A DNA stretch of 64,000 nucleotides from Paulownia fortunei (Eukaryota > Streptophyta > Magnoliopsida > Lamiales > Paulowniaceae), in assembly GCA_019321725.1 (NCBI GenBank), contig CM033119.1, positions 868,001-932,000 of the forward strand. Direction: 5' to 3'. Within the stretch, counting starts at the first letter, position 1; each line of letters begins with the position of its first letter. Under the pieces are notes generated by a model. The model saw nothing but the letters and a program-made list of their open reading frames with translations, had not been told where the DNA came from and made no database searches. Of the stretch, positions 11,094 to 24,690 are shown piece by piece. The position numbers and the translations under genes were made by a program.

Positions 11094-12553
11094 TTGTGTT
11101 ATTCATTTAAACCCCACACAAATTTTAAAAGCCATCATCACTCCCTGTTCAAAATGCCATATTTCATTCGGAAACTTCCATTAAATGCCAAGGTTTTCAA
11201 ACTGCATCCAAGAATGCCAAATTCTGCAAATGGGCACACAGCAAAATCCAATCTTTCCAAAAAATTCACCACAAATCAGATAAATTGTTAAGCCAGAATT
11301 TCCAAGTAGCTCTCTACAAATATTAAAAAAAAACACAATTAAATTTCATATAACATACACCACTCAAAATTAAATAACTGGAAGCTCAACATTCAAAAAG
11401 GCATATATTCATAAATGCATGTATACAATTCTACTCAAATAACAATCAAAATTGAGTCTGCACAATCAAATTATTACTCCATGAGTGATTGAATTTCAGT
11501 TGGAGTGTACCCACCCAATTCGGGTCGGGTACTATAGCGGGTCTACTGTAAGTCCGTAAGCGAGGAAGAGAGAGTTAACAGGAGAGCAAGTTACCTCGTA
11601 AAAAAATGGGTGTGCTCAGAATTTGTGAGATCTGAAGTACAAACTATACAGATGCGTATGTATGTATCTGTATGTATAGGGAGACAAATACATACAAACA
11701 AGACGTATATATATATACAGGATTACAGATAGAGGTGAAGATGTAAAATCTGGAAATTATGAGGGCAATTTGAGGCAGAAAATTATTATTTTTGGTGTGG
11801 TTTGGTTAATGGCTATTTGCCCTAATGGAAGTGGATTTCTGTCAAACAAATGTGTGTTGGGTGTGGGGAATACAAATAGGTGTTGGGGATATTGTAAACA
11901 TATAGGAAAAGACAGATATACCCTTAATTTTGGGCTATTTGCGTAAGGGTGAGGATAAGGTGAAAAATGAAAAATTGAGGGGTGCTATCAAGAAATATTT
12001 TTTACTTACAGGTGACTAAAAAAGATGAGAATGAGATAGTAAAAATTGGGGGAAATAAGAAATGGACAAATATGAGATTGATGAGTAATTAAATATTTTG
12101 GAGCTATGGGTTTGATTTACCCGGTCTTGTAATATCATAATTATTAATTCTGTAGGCCTATCACATATTCATTGTAATATTCTTGAATTAATGAAAAATT
12201 ACACTCTAAAAAATAAGTTTTGAGATTATTGTCGACATAAGTGTGAAATGAATTGATTGCCTAATTATAAAAGGAAAAGTTGTTTTTATATGTAAACTTT
12301 TTGGTCTCAGAGTATCGAATTGCTTGTTTAAATTTGCTCACATATAAGCATTTTTGCCTAATTAAAGTTGTCAGCCCAGGCTTGTGTACTCGGGCTATTG
12401 TAACCCGCTAACCCGTTTAGACGGCCCATTTGCGATCCACATTCTCGTTGACATTTTCTGATATGGCGCTCGCTCTTTTCTCTCTGTTTTTTCTCCAACT
12501 CTGATAAACTGAGCTAACCAAGATTATTCTTGAGGTGGGTTTTACTGATAAAA
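11094..12553. promoter_or_regulatory. Divergent promoter region between MUSTANG and TIC40
   Basis: About 1.46 kb between two divergent starts. The stretch near 11510-11600 is GC-richer than its surroundings and carries a GT donor-like site on the minus strand near 11590-11595, suggesting a MUSTANG leader exon and 5' UTR intron; this is unproven. The last 150 bases before 12554 look like the TIC40 leader. Confidence 0.45.
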
Positions 12554-15500
12554 ATGGAAAATCTTGGCCTTGTTTCATCTCCCAAAATTGTACTGGGGCT
12601 CTCCCCAAAACCCCGAAACTCTATAGTTTCCAGCAAACCCTTTGTGGGTCTTCCAAATTTACTCAAGAAAACCGGCAAAAATGGCAGAAACCCCACACCG
12701 AGTTCTTCATTTTCAGTTCTCTCTTTATTTCAGGCGCCTAAAGCCACCAAGACTATTGGTAAACCTCTTTTAATCTTCCCACGCCTCGTAATAAGTAGAG
12801 ATTCTTATGTTATTTTAGTAAAGCTGCAGCCTTTATGCTGAAGGACTGAAGTTTGTAGTTAACTTGTGTGTCTTCAATTGAGAATGGTTGTATACGTAAA
12901 TAGAACTTGTATTTGATAAAGGTGCAATCTTTACGATAAAGACTGATCCTTTCATGAATGTATGCATGTCTCTATGCTCTTATCTTATGCTTGCTTTTCC
13001 GTGTGCATATTTGGGCTTGCTGTTAGTAAAGATGTGATTTTGCCATGTATAGTGATACTTGTATCTGTATGTGCAGTTCTATATGTGTTTCTTTGTGCAT
13101 AATGCTATCTGTATATGAATAGATGAATCTATATGTTTATACTGAATCAATATATATTTTTTTCTAACTCTTATAATGTTTTGAGACGTTCTGTATGTTA
13201 TTAGTTGAATTTTATGTCAATGTTGGAGTTTTATCTTGATAGATCTTTGTTTCCGGGGTACCCTTTTACCCTTGTTTTGTTTTTCAGGTTATGTGCTGTT
13301 TATTTTTGTGTTCTGCAATCTGTGATAGTTATTTCACCCATTCTAAAGGTGAATACGAAGACAAACAAAAAGATAAAGTGCTGTAATGCCCAAAAAGATA
13401 CTATGAAGTAATATTAGTTTTTGGGTTGGTTTAGGACATTAAATTTGATTACAATGTGTTGGGCCTTGGTGGGTCATAGAATATGTAGCAAATATATTAA
13501 TTTCGGGAAAATTTTGTGTTTCAGTCACAGTTTCATGGTCATTAACATATTGATAGTAGTATTTATCTCAAAACTGTAGTTTGGGGTTGCTCCAGGCCCC
13601 TTTGGAGGAGCCATTTCAGGTGACAGTGGGGAAGTATTTATTGAATCAGTATTCCATTGCTAGCATCTTTGGATTATTGATCTCTATTGCATATGAAGAG
13701 ATAGATGCAAAAGACTTTGCTTTGAAGTTAGATGATGCGCACACTGCGTTAAAAATCACTTGTGCCCTCGAACTCACTAAATATGACTGGTATGCTGAGG
13801 ATTAGCCACTGAGGACCTAGGTAACACAAAAGAAACAAGAGTTGCTTTCTGATGAATTCTTCTGTTAGTATTCACCTATCCAGGTGTCCCATATGGAATA
13901 ATTTTTAATATGTCCATTCAGAAGGCCACAATGCATGTTTCTAATCTCCAGAACTGCTGCTATCCCTCTGATCATTTTTGTGTCAATGATTCTCCATTTG
14001 TTACTCTGACACCCTGGGCCATTTTCTACTTACTTAAAATATACTGATCATTCAACCTCAAAGTCAACACTGTGTATAACTATTTATACGAAAATAATAT
14101 GCAATTCTTGCAGCTCTCCATGTGAGCTTTGCTGGATTTTCTCTTTACTCATATTGCTATTGATTTTTGCTGTTGATTAGGTTTGCAATGGCACTCTCTT
14201 GTGAATCTAACTGTTGGTCTAATTTCAAATAAAAAAAATCATTTATATTCTAATAAAAAGGGGGAAGGATTTCCTTACAATTCTTTCCATATTAGGCAGC
14301 CATAAAAGGTACTATGTAAAATTGAAAATTATGAATTATTGATATTTCTAATAGATAAGTTCCATTACCTGGCTCTGATTTAGAAATTTATTAAAAAACT
14401 ATGTAAAGAGCTCAACTCTGAAACTTAAGATTCAGGGCAACAAATCTCAAATCAAGTTTGTTGTTTCAGTCCTAACCTACTAGGACATTTGATGATGAAT
14501 TATAAAAGAGACTCATGAGAGTTTATTGTGCTGTTTTCTTTGGTTCATGTTCCATACTGCTGATGTCTTGGCCTAGTTATAAATGGAATGAATGCTGTAT
14601 TATAACATTACCTTTGTTAAAAGGTGGAAAGGCTCCAAATGTAATGCATAACTGTTTCATAAATTAGGCCACAGACAGCTCTTATTGAACTATAAAGCAT
14701 GAACAGTTCTAAGCCAATAGGTTATGAAAATGAGTATTTATAAATAACTAAACATGGCGTTAGATCAGTAAAGAGTAAAGACTAGTATACACTGAAATTT
14801 ATAATGGCAATTTCATGTTTACAGTATAACTTTTCCATGTATAGGTCTATGTTTGTGACCTCTTTCAACGAAGGACTTCTAGTGTTGCCATCCATTACTG
14901 CTTTTCTGTGAGATTCTTTTTATTGTTCTGCTTCTGTTTATCCTTGCATGACAATCCTCATGCAGTGCCCGAGAAAGTTGCGAGGGACTGCTTTGCAAGC
15001 ATTTCTTCTTCAAGTGGCCAAGAAACATCCTCAGTTGGTGTAAATCCACAGCTTTCAGTACCACCACCTCCTTCACATGTGTAATCATCTATAGATGTTT
15101 TCAGTTTTTGTTTTATTCTAAGCTGTTGTTGATTATTGGTTATAAGTATTATTACCTCATATAACAAATATGATGTTATTTTGTTGGACATTACCATGTT
15201 GTCTAACTTTTGCTTTCTCCCTACCCTGCTATCTGTCTCGCTTTCAAAATAGGGGGTCACCACTTTTCTGGATTGGTGTTGGTGTTGGTCTCTCAGCACT
15301 TTTTTCATGGGTGAGTAGAAGTAGACTGCTTGTTATTTTCCTTGTTTTGTTTCTTAAAAATCATTCCATCCTTTCTACTTGATAGTAGATCTTGAACTTT
15401 GTATCTGACAATTTGCATAACATTGCAGGTGGCTGGTAGAGTAAAGGTATACCTTCTTATAAGGTCCAATCAAGGTTTATGCATTTCTCTGGCAATTGGA

Positions 15501-18500
15501 ATTTCCTTTGTTCTCTTTCTTCTTTCCTTTCCTTTTCTTCTTGTTCTTCTTCTTTTGTAGTGGGTCAGATGCTCTAATTAATTTGCCTATCTAAAGTTGG
15601 GCCCACAATAACAGTTTGTCGCATGGAGGCTATGTAATTTGTATGGTTAATATCAGCTCCCTGCTTCTGTGGACTGGACTATATTTTTCCCAAAACGTCA
15701 TGTGCCTATGCAAATCAATTTATCCCTAAAAAGTTTGGTTATTCAAATTACAAGTTCATTTTTTTTTTCCACTTTAATTATGTATCTTGTTTCCAAATCT
15801 TTAACTCTTATAATTGATCTTTCTGATTTTTAAAAAAATGAAGATATGTTATGTGTTTAAAAGTGACATTAAGTGTTAAGCTTCCGCACCTTCCTCCTGG
15901 TATAGTTGTCAGCCTCAGATTTAGAGGGGTTTTTTTTTTGTGTTTTTCTTCTTCTCTTTTTGGGGACAATATGCATATGTCTATGCTGATATATATCCTC
16001 CTCCTTGCCCCATCCCTTCCCCCCCAAAAAAAAAATAAAATAAAATAATAATAATAAAAATAAAATATATAATATAAAAAATTGACAACTACTTGACAAA
16101 CAATTTGGCCAATAATGTTGATTTCCAATGTACAATTGTACAATGTGGGATCCAAAGGGAGCATGATTGATATTATTTCAGCTTCAGAGTAAAGTTATAT
16201 GATCAATCTGGGGTTTTCTTTATTGACCTAAGTCCTTAAAGGCTGTACTTCAGATTCTTTCAAATATTTTCATTTCCTCTTTTTTTTTTTCCAAGCTTAG
16301 AACATTTGAAGCAACTCCTCTTAAAATTTGAAACAATGGTAGGGCAATTGTTCAGTTGATTGTATTTGAGATTACAAATGCTAATTATATATTTTGAGGA
16401 AATAGCTATGATTGATCCATTGTGTGATTGATAAGTTATCCCAAGAGATTGCTATTCTTTTGGAGGTTCTATTGATATAGAATTTTTTTATACTGAAAAG
16501 ATCTAGAGTACTTCTGGTTATGTAGATAGCATGGATTCACATGTGGAGGATAATCACGTGTTGGTGGAAAAAATTTTAAGCTTTGAATTTGTTATCAACC
16601 AAAATTATGAACGCGATACAGCTGAATACTGCCCATCAGCTTAGTTAACTAAATTACTAGGGAACCACTTCAAAATACAGTTAGATTTGTCTTCATTTGT
16701 TTTCGCATCCATATCAGTTGCATTTCTCCCTAAACTGTCTATAAGAAACAGATGATACCTAGTTCATGCACGGAGGCGTGCAGTTTATTTTTGAGACAAG
16801 TTCGGTCCAAACTATCTCTATCTTGTTGCAACAACCCTGTGAAAGCATGGTTTACAATGGATGATGGTCTATCTTGGAAAGATGGAATATGAGTTTCAAG
16901 ATATTACGTCTGAGTGTTACAGTTTAACCATGAGAAGTTCTTATTCTTAATGAGTGACTGCTTAATCATTCATAGGTTCAGCAGCCTTTAGAAGTATTTA
17001 ATAGAGCAGAAGGTTATATGACGGAACAATATACTGGCATGCGCTAGGGGCAGGCCATAGATTGAGTCTTTTATATGTTAAAACATGAGGTTGTATGGTT
17101 GAAGGTGTAACAATAATAGAATCAATAGCTTTATGAAAGAAGATGAGATAGGTGGCAATACTATTCAAGGACTTACATTGTGGAGAAAATTGTGTTGCTT
17201 GTTTGTTTGTGATGGGTTTGATTCTTTTGTCGAGATCTAATCAAAAGGATTCTTGGTGGTTTGTCTTGCTTTGGGTTGATTAAGATGGCCCAGTTTCGTA
17301 ATATATGGTTGTACCTTTTCTAGTCTTTGATAACATCATATCTAGCAATTCACTTAGCGAGCCGTCACAGAAATGAATATACTGTGGTTGCTTATCAAGT
17401 CTCTGATTTTTTGGCAAACATCTCATTATTACAGAAATATGCAATGGAACAAGCTTTGAAGACATTCACACAACAGATGAATGCTCAGAATAATCCATTT
17501 GGCAATGCTGCCTTTTCACCTGGTTCACCCTTCCCATTTCCACCAGCCGCAACCCTGACTTCAGATTCATCTAGAACTTCAACTTCTGTGCCATCTCAAC
17601 CTGTAACTGTCGATGTACCTGCAACAAAGGTGGAGGACCCTCCATCAATACCAGTCAAAGATAACGTAGAACCAGATAAGGGTCCCAACAAATATGGTAT
17701 TTCTCAATCCCTTAGGGCCTAATACATCCCTTTGGTTGTCTTTATGCAGAAACTGCTTACAGCCATTGTGATACTTACAAAAAGATATAATAAAGCCTTT
17801 TTCTATTGCTCTTTTTATGGGTCCTCTAGCACTAATAAAGATTAAGCCAGCTACTCTTAAGGACTTTCCATATGCTTCGGATCTGAATCAATATATCCTT
17901 TGCAGCTTTTGTAGATGTTTTGCCAGAAGAAACATTCCAGAAAACTGAGGGCTATAAAGAATCGATTCAGACAGATTCACCAAATGATCCCCAGTCTTCT
18001 CAACCAGTAAGTCAAACTCTTGTCTGAGGCTGCTCTTGTAATTTATTATAACATTATCTTTTTCTTTCAACTATTTGAACATCTTCAAAAGGTTTCTCAA
18101 AATGGCACGGCGACCAAGCAAGGAACAGTTTCTTCAGAAGGTCCTTCCACCAGTAAGTTGGGAAATCATTTATTATTCAACTGTAATTATTTACAGTAAC
18201 TTGTTGGAGCTGTTAAAGCAGACTTAAACTTATCCAAAGGAAAGAGAAAAAAAAGGCAGGCTTAGCATATATGATGCTCTACCAATGTAGGGACTCATTT
18301 GTTTTTTAACTGTTTGGTTGCCTCAATTTGTGTTAGTTCACATTCTTGTAATTCGAGGAAAAATACCTATGAAAATACTCACAAACATCCTGAAATTTAG
18401 GTTTCTATGCTAATGGAATTTGTGCAAATAAAATTAAGGTGGATCGACATATCCCAGTTCTTTTAGTTTTTCTGTGGATGTGAAAGTGCGCTATGGACTT

Positions 18501-21358
18501 TTTCTTTTGTATAAATGTAGGACAGCCTTAGGAAATCTTGCATACGAGATCCATGGTGAGATTTCATACAGATGGTGTCCTACTAGATGTTTGCTTTTGA
18601 TACTTTGTTTGTTTAATTTATTTTAAAGTGAAGGGAGTATTTGTGCACTTGTTAATTTCTTGATGTCATCTATTTCCTTTGCCGCACCCTGCTCTAGTGC
18701 TTTATTTGATTTCTTCTCTGCAGTGAAAAGAATCCTTTTCTTATGTGGCAGTATCTTCTCTAATGTTTGTATTTGCTTTGCATAACTGAAAATTTGCTTC
18801 ATAATGGATGTTTTTGCATTGAGTTGTCTGTAAATTGGTAACATTCATTGTAGTTCTGATGAGTTTGTCTCTGCTGATCATATTTGCCAAATCCACGGTG
18901 GCACTTGTTTCTCTGTCTTGTAATAGGTTCATTTATTTCACATCTTCCAGTAAAGAGCCCAAATAAGCTTTTACTCATTTAATTAACAGGTAAAACAAAC
19001 CCTCTCTTATCAGTGGAAGCTTTGGAGAAAATGATGGAAGATCCAACAGTACAAAAAATGGTTTTTCCGTAAGATACCCTTTAACATTATATTCTATTCA
19101 CGAATGTTGTCTACATTGTTATAAATTTATTAAATATGCATGGCCAGATCCAATGCTAATTTGTCAATTTAAGTCTGCAAGATATATAACAAATGGCAAT
19201 GGCATACCTCATGAAAGTGCCTTGGATTTAGAATTCTGTTCTTTTGTGTATTTTTGCCACAGGATATATCTAGTTTTCTTAGTTGTAATTTTACTTGAGT
19301 TTCCATGGTTAAACATCGTAACAAAAATAGACTGTGGAAACAAATTGATGTTAAATATATAGCTTTAATTGGGGAAATTAGACAAGATTGTATTAGAGGT
19401 GCAGAAACGATGGGAGTCTTTACTGGAAGAGAGAGAGAAGGCAATGAAAAACATTGAAGTTTACTTCCGCCTAGATGTAAAGGTCGTGCAGAAGATTTAA
19501 GACGTTGGATCCATGCTACACTCAACGCATGTGGCACTCGGTGCTGGGATCCAATGCCAATACTTGGCAAAAGATGCATGAACACAGGGTGCACTGGGTG
19601 TAGCATCTACAATACGTTTTTATACAATTAGATTTAACCAGTGTACTGTAACTGTGGAATTTGGTTTAACTATCTTTGCAGTTACTTACCAGAGGAGATG
19701 AGGAATCCTGCTACCTTTAAATGTGAGTATTTATTCCTTTACCTATAAATTTTTAGGAATGCTTGGATTTGTCGCTGGAATTTAGTTAGACGAACCACTA
19801 TGTTTCGTCTCCAGTCTGTAGCAAAAGCAAAGTGCTTATAAAAAAGGAAAAAAAAAACGACAGAGAGACAGAGAGACAGAGAATTACTACAAACAGAGGC
19901 TTATTAGTCATTGTTGGGTCATTATATTTTATGCCCATACTTCTGCTTTGATCGACAGTCAACAAAATACGAAGCTGAAAGATTCCAAAAGATTTTCACA
20001 TTTGATACAGCATGCAACTTTTCCCTGCCTGCTGGGGACTCCTTTTGCAGAAATTGCTCATTACTTATGTACAATTTTCAATTTTTAGAGCGTAACCCTA
20101 AAAATTCTTAAAGCATATTCTTTTTTTTTCTGAAATTCTCTTGGAATCCCTGGAATAATCACATTTTGCTTTGTCTTAGTATCATCTGAATCCTAGTCCT
20201 CAAGTCTATCCTGGAAATGCTTATAAAGACTTTGCATATGATGATACAGGGATGCTACAAAATCCACAATACCGTCAACAACTTCAAGACATGCTGTAAG
20301 TATATATTCCAACTTTCCTGTCTGCCTACTGGTTTCCCGTTAGATTTACGCACTAATATATAACTTTTATACAAGATTTTCCTTGGCCTACACATGTATT
20401 TATTATCTCTAGTCTTTGTTTTTGTTATCATATTTACCTATCTCTACTTAATTCGTAAGAAACCAGACAATGAAAATGTTGTGGATTATTTGGTTGAATT
20501 GTTAATTTGGTTCAATAAATTAGCCTCTCTTCAATGATTCAGAAATTTATACTCTAGTAATAATATTCTCAGAAATAACATGGGCGGATCCCCTGAATGG
20601 GACAATAAGATGATGGATTCCCTGAAAAGTTTCGACCTTAGCAGTCCCGAGATCAAGCAGCAGTTTGGTGAGTATTATAGTGGTGATTGTTTGCTCCTTA
20701 TTTCTTTACCACAAACCTTATTTTGGTGCATAATACATTTGTAGTGTTTGTCATATAGATAAATCACCGTCTCGTACAATCTCAACCTCTTATTGTTCCC
20801 TTTCTGTTGTATTTATTTCAGATCAGATAGGCCTTACTCCTGAGGAAGTCATTTCTAAAATCATGGCTAATCCTGATGTTGCTATGGCATTTCAAAATCC
20901 AAGAGTTCAAGCAGCAATAATGGACGTAAGCAACTTTTTGGTCTTCTTTCATCATTTTTCCTTAGGGTGTTCTTATGGGTTTCCCTACGACATACGGCGC
21001 TGCTGAATCTTACTCTCCGAAATATCTTTTTCTTTTGCCATGCTTTTGAATTTCTTATTTTTTGGTCCTTTTTGCAGTGTTCTCAGAATCCTCTGAGTAT
21101 TGCCAAATATCAAAATGACAAAGAGGTAACTAATATATATAGTCTGAGATTTTTACTGAATCTCTAGTTTTCAGGGAAACCAAACCAGTCCAATTAAACT
21201 CTCCGTTCTAACTTGCTCTCCACTAAGGCTTAGTTTCTGCTACTGCAGTTGGGTTTGGAACATTGAAACTAATGCATGGATTTCTTGCCTTTCTTTCTCA
21301 GGTTATGGATGTTTTCAATAAGATATCAGAACTCTTCCCAGGGGTGACAGGTTCTTAG
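12554..21358 (+). CDS. TIC40: TIC40, chloroplast inner-envelope import co-chaperone
   Basis: Fourteen exons: 12554-12758, 14966-15080, 15253-15310, 15429-15446, 17435-17696, 17906-18006, 18092-18152, 18990-19068, 19682-19722, 20250-20295, 20573-20667, 20822-20925, 21078-21125, 21302-21358; 429 residues, close to the 447 of Arabidopsis At5g16620. All junctions are GT-AG with matching phase. The N terminus MENLGLVSSPK is a Ser-rich plastid transit peptide. A single membrane helix SPLFWIGVGVGLSALFSW anchors the protein in the inner envelope, followed by a stromal coiled-coil KYAMEQALKTFTQQMNAQN, a Pro/Ser-rich linker, a TPR-like segment (VEALEKMMEDPTVQKM, YLPEEMRNPATFKWML) and a C-terminal STI1/Hip-like domain with DP/NP motifs. 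TIC40 binds TIC110 and stimulates HSP93 ATPase during protein import. Introns 1 and 4 are large (2.2 and 2.0 kb). Confidence 0.95.
13597..13805 (+). other. Unidentified open frame inside TIC40 intron 1
   Basis: An acceptor-like pyrimidine tract and CAG at 13594-13596 precede an open frame of about 69 codons ending in TAG at 13803-13805. It contains hydrophobic YSIASIFGLLISIAYEE and acidic DAKDFALKLDDAHTAL segments. I do not recognise the family. It is not part of conserved TIC40: including it would end the protein early. It may be a transposed exon fragment, an alternative terminal exon, or chance. Confidence 0.3.
19513..19606. repeat. Imperfect inverted repeat in TIC40 intron 8
   Basis: The left arm begins ATGCTACACTC near 19513 and the right arm ends GGGTGTAGCAT near 19606. 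They pair outermost, with a GC-richer interior. It may be the remnant of a small transposable element; no target-site duplication was found. Confidence 0.4.
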
Positions 21359-24280
21359 TTCTCCTTTTCCTACCACTGCAGCAAGTTAAGCTGTGTATAG
21401 ATGCTCTTCAATTACCCTGGACAAACGAGACTATATAATTTCAGAGCACCTTCAAGCATGTTTCTCCATTCTGATATCCGCAACTTTCTGCTCCCTGATG
21501 CCTAGTGTATCAAGATGACACGGGCGTCAATGTCCTGCTTCATCGATGCATCAGAAAATTCAATCTCAGTTTTTTTTGTCAACTGTGAGCAAGTTGAGTG
21601 TCAGCGTCGCCTCCCATGTCCCTCTGTGATGCTAATACATGTTTGTCTTCCTGCAGTAGTTCCTCCAAGCTTATGTCTGCTGTAAATTTTGTGAGTCGGT
21701 TCATCCATTTGAGTTACTAAACCTTGTATACTCTTGCTTGTGCCTTTTTCGCCATGACCTGTATGTCCATCTTTCTTTTCCTTTTTGCCAAAGGATGTAT
21801 GCATATTTACGTCGAGTCATGATTGAGCCGAGTATTGTCATTGTTGTCGTGGAAGGGCCTGATTACTTAAAAGATTGAGCTTAAACGAGTTTTAATCAAG
21901 CCATATGAGTTCAACATTAGTTTGTATTTTATCATTTCTTATCTTATCAGGTCATGCTCAAGACAAACAGAACAAGAAAAGGCGCTCAGGCTAGATAAGC
22001 TCAGCCCAGGTGAGCGAGAACTAGCTATTAACGATCAATCTATGTAAATACCGTTTCAATTTTGGCGCTAGCTTGTAGTTTGTTAACAGTAGCTATGCCA
22101 TGATTATGATCATATTGAGGGCCTGGAAGTGAGAATTGAACAAGTTTCATTCTTGGGTATATATGGAGTTTCTAATTTCCAATGACATATTTGCCCTTCA
22201 ATTGGTATGGCAGCATCAATGCTTTCCCAATCACTTCCTTCACAAACTTACAAATACATCATCTGGAAAATTGGACAAATGCAATTCATTATCATTTGGC
22301 CGGCCAATCTTTTCTTATATATATAAATAAAATATTTATTTGAATATGGGATTAGTTATTACTTTTGATGGATTTGATTGGATATTATGATGTCATGTGA
22401 AATAAGTTTCTTGGAAGTTAATTAGGTTTTAATCAGGCTATTAAAGCATTGTTCCGTCTATAATAAGACTATTTTAATTAATTATAAAATGGAATTTCGG
22501 ATGAAAAATAGTTTTTGACATGTGTATGTTTTAATTCTGAATTTATAAAAAGTAGAACTATTTTTTGGATGGAATATTAATGACCATCAAGATTGGATAA
22601 TGACTGGATTCACACCGACAGCCAATAGTCAGAGAATGAATGAATGTTGGATCTGAATTTAATGAAATTGTTCGGTGAATTTGACAAGGCCGACTTATGT
22701 GTCTATTCAGCTGTAATACTTTATTAAAAAATTCAACATCTGTTCATCATTCATACATTACATTTAATTTATTATTTATTAAATATAACATCTCAAGAAT
22801 TTACTAGATTAATATTTTTTTGTAATTTTTAACTTCTATTTTCCTTTCTTTTCATTTTTTCTTTTTCTTTTTCTTTTTATTTTAAAAAATAAGTAGTAAT
22901 AACAAAAATCTTCGTTCTCACTAATGATTTAATAATATTATGCAAAATGTATTATAGTCAATTGTGAGTGACTCTATTGATGATGTATTTTTTTTTTTCT
23001 TTTGAATATGCATGTATTTATACATTGGGATAACTTTAATTAATAACTTTTATTTTAAATATATGATTATTTATTTTATATGGTGTAATACATGTTACAC
23101 TCGATGTATTGTCCATCGAGTGCTTGAACAATTGACAAGTATTTAACTCGTATAAAATGAAACACTTGTTATTCATCTACACACCCATAAATTTTTAATT
23201 TTCTCAATAATATTATAGTAGAGTACATTGGGTGTAGGACATGCCCTTCATCTATATATAGAAATATACACAATTATATAGATGTATATAAATAAAGAAT
23301 GAATCTACACCCGATACATATTCCATCAGGTGAAACACATATTCAACTTATATTATTTTTCAAACGTAACATCTCAATGACTTTCGTACATACCGTTAAT
23401 TAAAATAAAATCATGAATCTTGATACAGTGGGTGATGAGAGCCAACAAAATGCACTAAAAAAATGGAATTTTCATGCACGATTAGTCATCAAGAGGAATG
23501 GAAGGTTCAAGTAGCCCAATTGGCAGCCAAACTATACCTATCAGACTATATTCTAAATTTAATATAAATTTAATAATTAATTGTATTGGACAAATACAAG
23601 ATATATGAGATCTTCAGAAAGTTTTAGTATCCACTAATGGGCCCCTAAAGGACTGGAGAAAGTTGACTGACCTTGAAAATGACTGTTACTTTTTCTTTTT
23701 CTTTTTTTTCTTTTCTTACATACATAATTTTAATAAATACTCTTTATTTTCTTTAAATATAAAAAGAATTCGGAGCGCATAAATTGTTCTATATATAATT
23801 ATTGGTAGCATAAATTAAATCCTTTTGAATATGTTGGCACGTACTATGGTTGTTAAGAAAAGCGATGGAGTTTGGGTGTGGTACAAAAAAAATAAAAAAA
23901 TAAATACAAAACGAATTATAACCTCAAAATAAATAGTTGGTGAACTTTCACGTTACGTAATAATATCTTAGATTTTAAATCTCTAACTGGTGAGAAAATG
24001 ACTTCTCTCACTAATCCCACCATATATATTATAAACATATAGAAGAAAAATAATTATCCACCACTCATATTTATTGTGTCTTTTATGACTTTCTTATCTA
24101 GTGGTATTTTGGTGGTCCTTGAAACCATTTTCTTATTTTTTTTTATTTTTATTTTTTTGGTTTTGGGTTTGTGGGGTGGGGGTAAAATTTTTAATTGTTT
24201 AATGTGTCAAATAATATGTTTATTCAATATGGTAGAAACATTATAATATCTCTCCAAATCAATGATAATTTGAATTATTA
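21359..24280. other. Intergenic DNA downstream of TIC40
   Basis: The first few hundred bases probably hold the TIC40 3' untranslated region. Beyond 22340 the sequence is strongly AT-rich without supported genes. A perfect 9-bp inverted repeat with a 7-base loop lies at 23098-23122, next to a second short palindrome. Confidence 0.5.
23098..23122. repeat. Perfect 9-bp hairpin
   Basis: Arms CACTCGATG and CATCGAGTG flank a 7-base loop. Immediately upstream, GTGTAA and TTACAC form a further palindrome. Origin unknown; possibly an end of a decayed element. Confidence 0.6.
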
Positions 24281-24690
24281 AAGAATTTGTTCACTATTAA
24301 ATATTAAGGTTAATTCTATATTACTCTTTTGTACTTTCTCTCAATCTTATTATTATTATTTTTTTGTATTTTTAATTACATCACTTTATCCCATACTATT
24401 TTTAATTTATCTTACAGAATTAGCACCATTTTTAAATATTTAAAAGCTGGATTTGCCCTTACCTCTAACTAACATAACTATAAAAGAATTTATTTACCAT
24501 TAAATATTAGGTTTAATTTTAGTTTACCCTATTGTAACTTTATCTTCTGCATTCTGAGTTGCATCAATTTACCCCCTATAATTTCACCCAGTCTCATTTT
24601 ATCCATGTTCTATTAACTTCAGTTGACTCCAGCAATTATTACCATTTTTATATATTTAAAAAGCCAAATTTGCCCTGACCCCTAAGGAAC
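24281..24690. repeat. Two diverged tandem copies of a unit of about 203 bp
   Basis: Copy one starts near 24281 (AAGAATTTGTTCACTATTAA) and copy two near 24484 (AAGAATTTATTTACCATTAA). The similarity continues through the TTTGCCCT(T/G)ACC block near 24462 and 24669. The copies differ at many positions, so the duplication is old. No coding content. Confidence 0.7.

Noticed and set aside
10554..11184. Plus-strand open frames opposite the MUSTANG gene
   Set aside because: They are shadows of a clearly conserved minus-strand coding region, with no similarity of their own.
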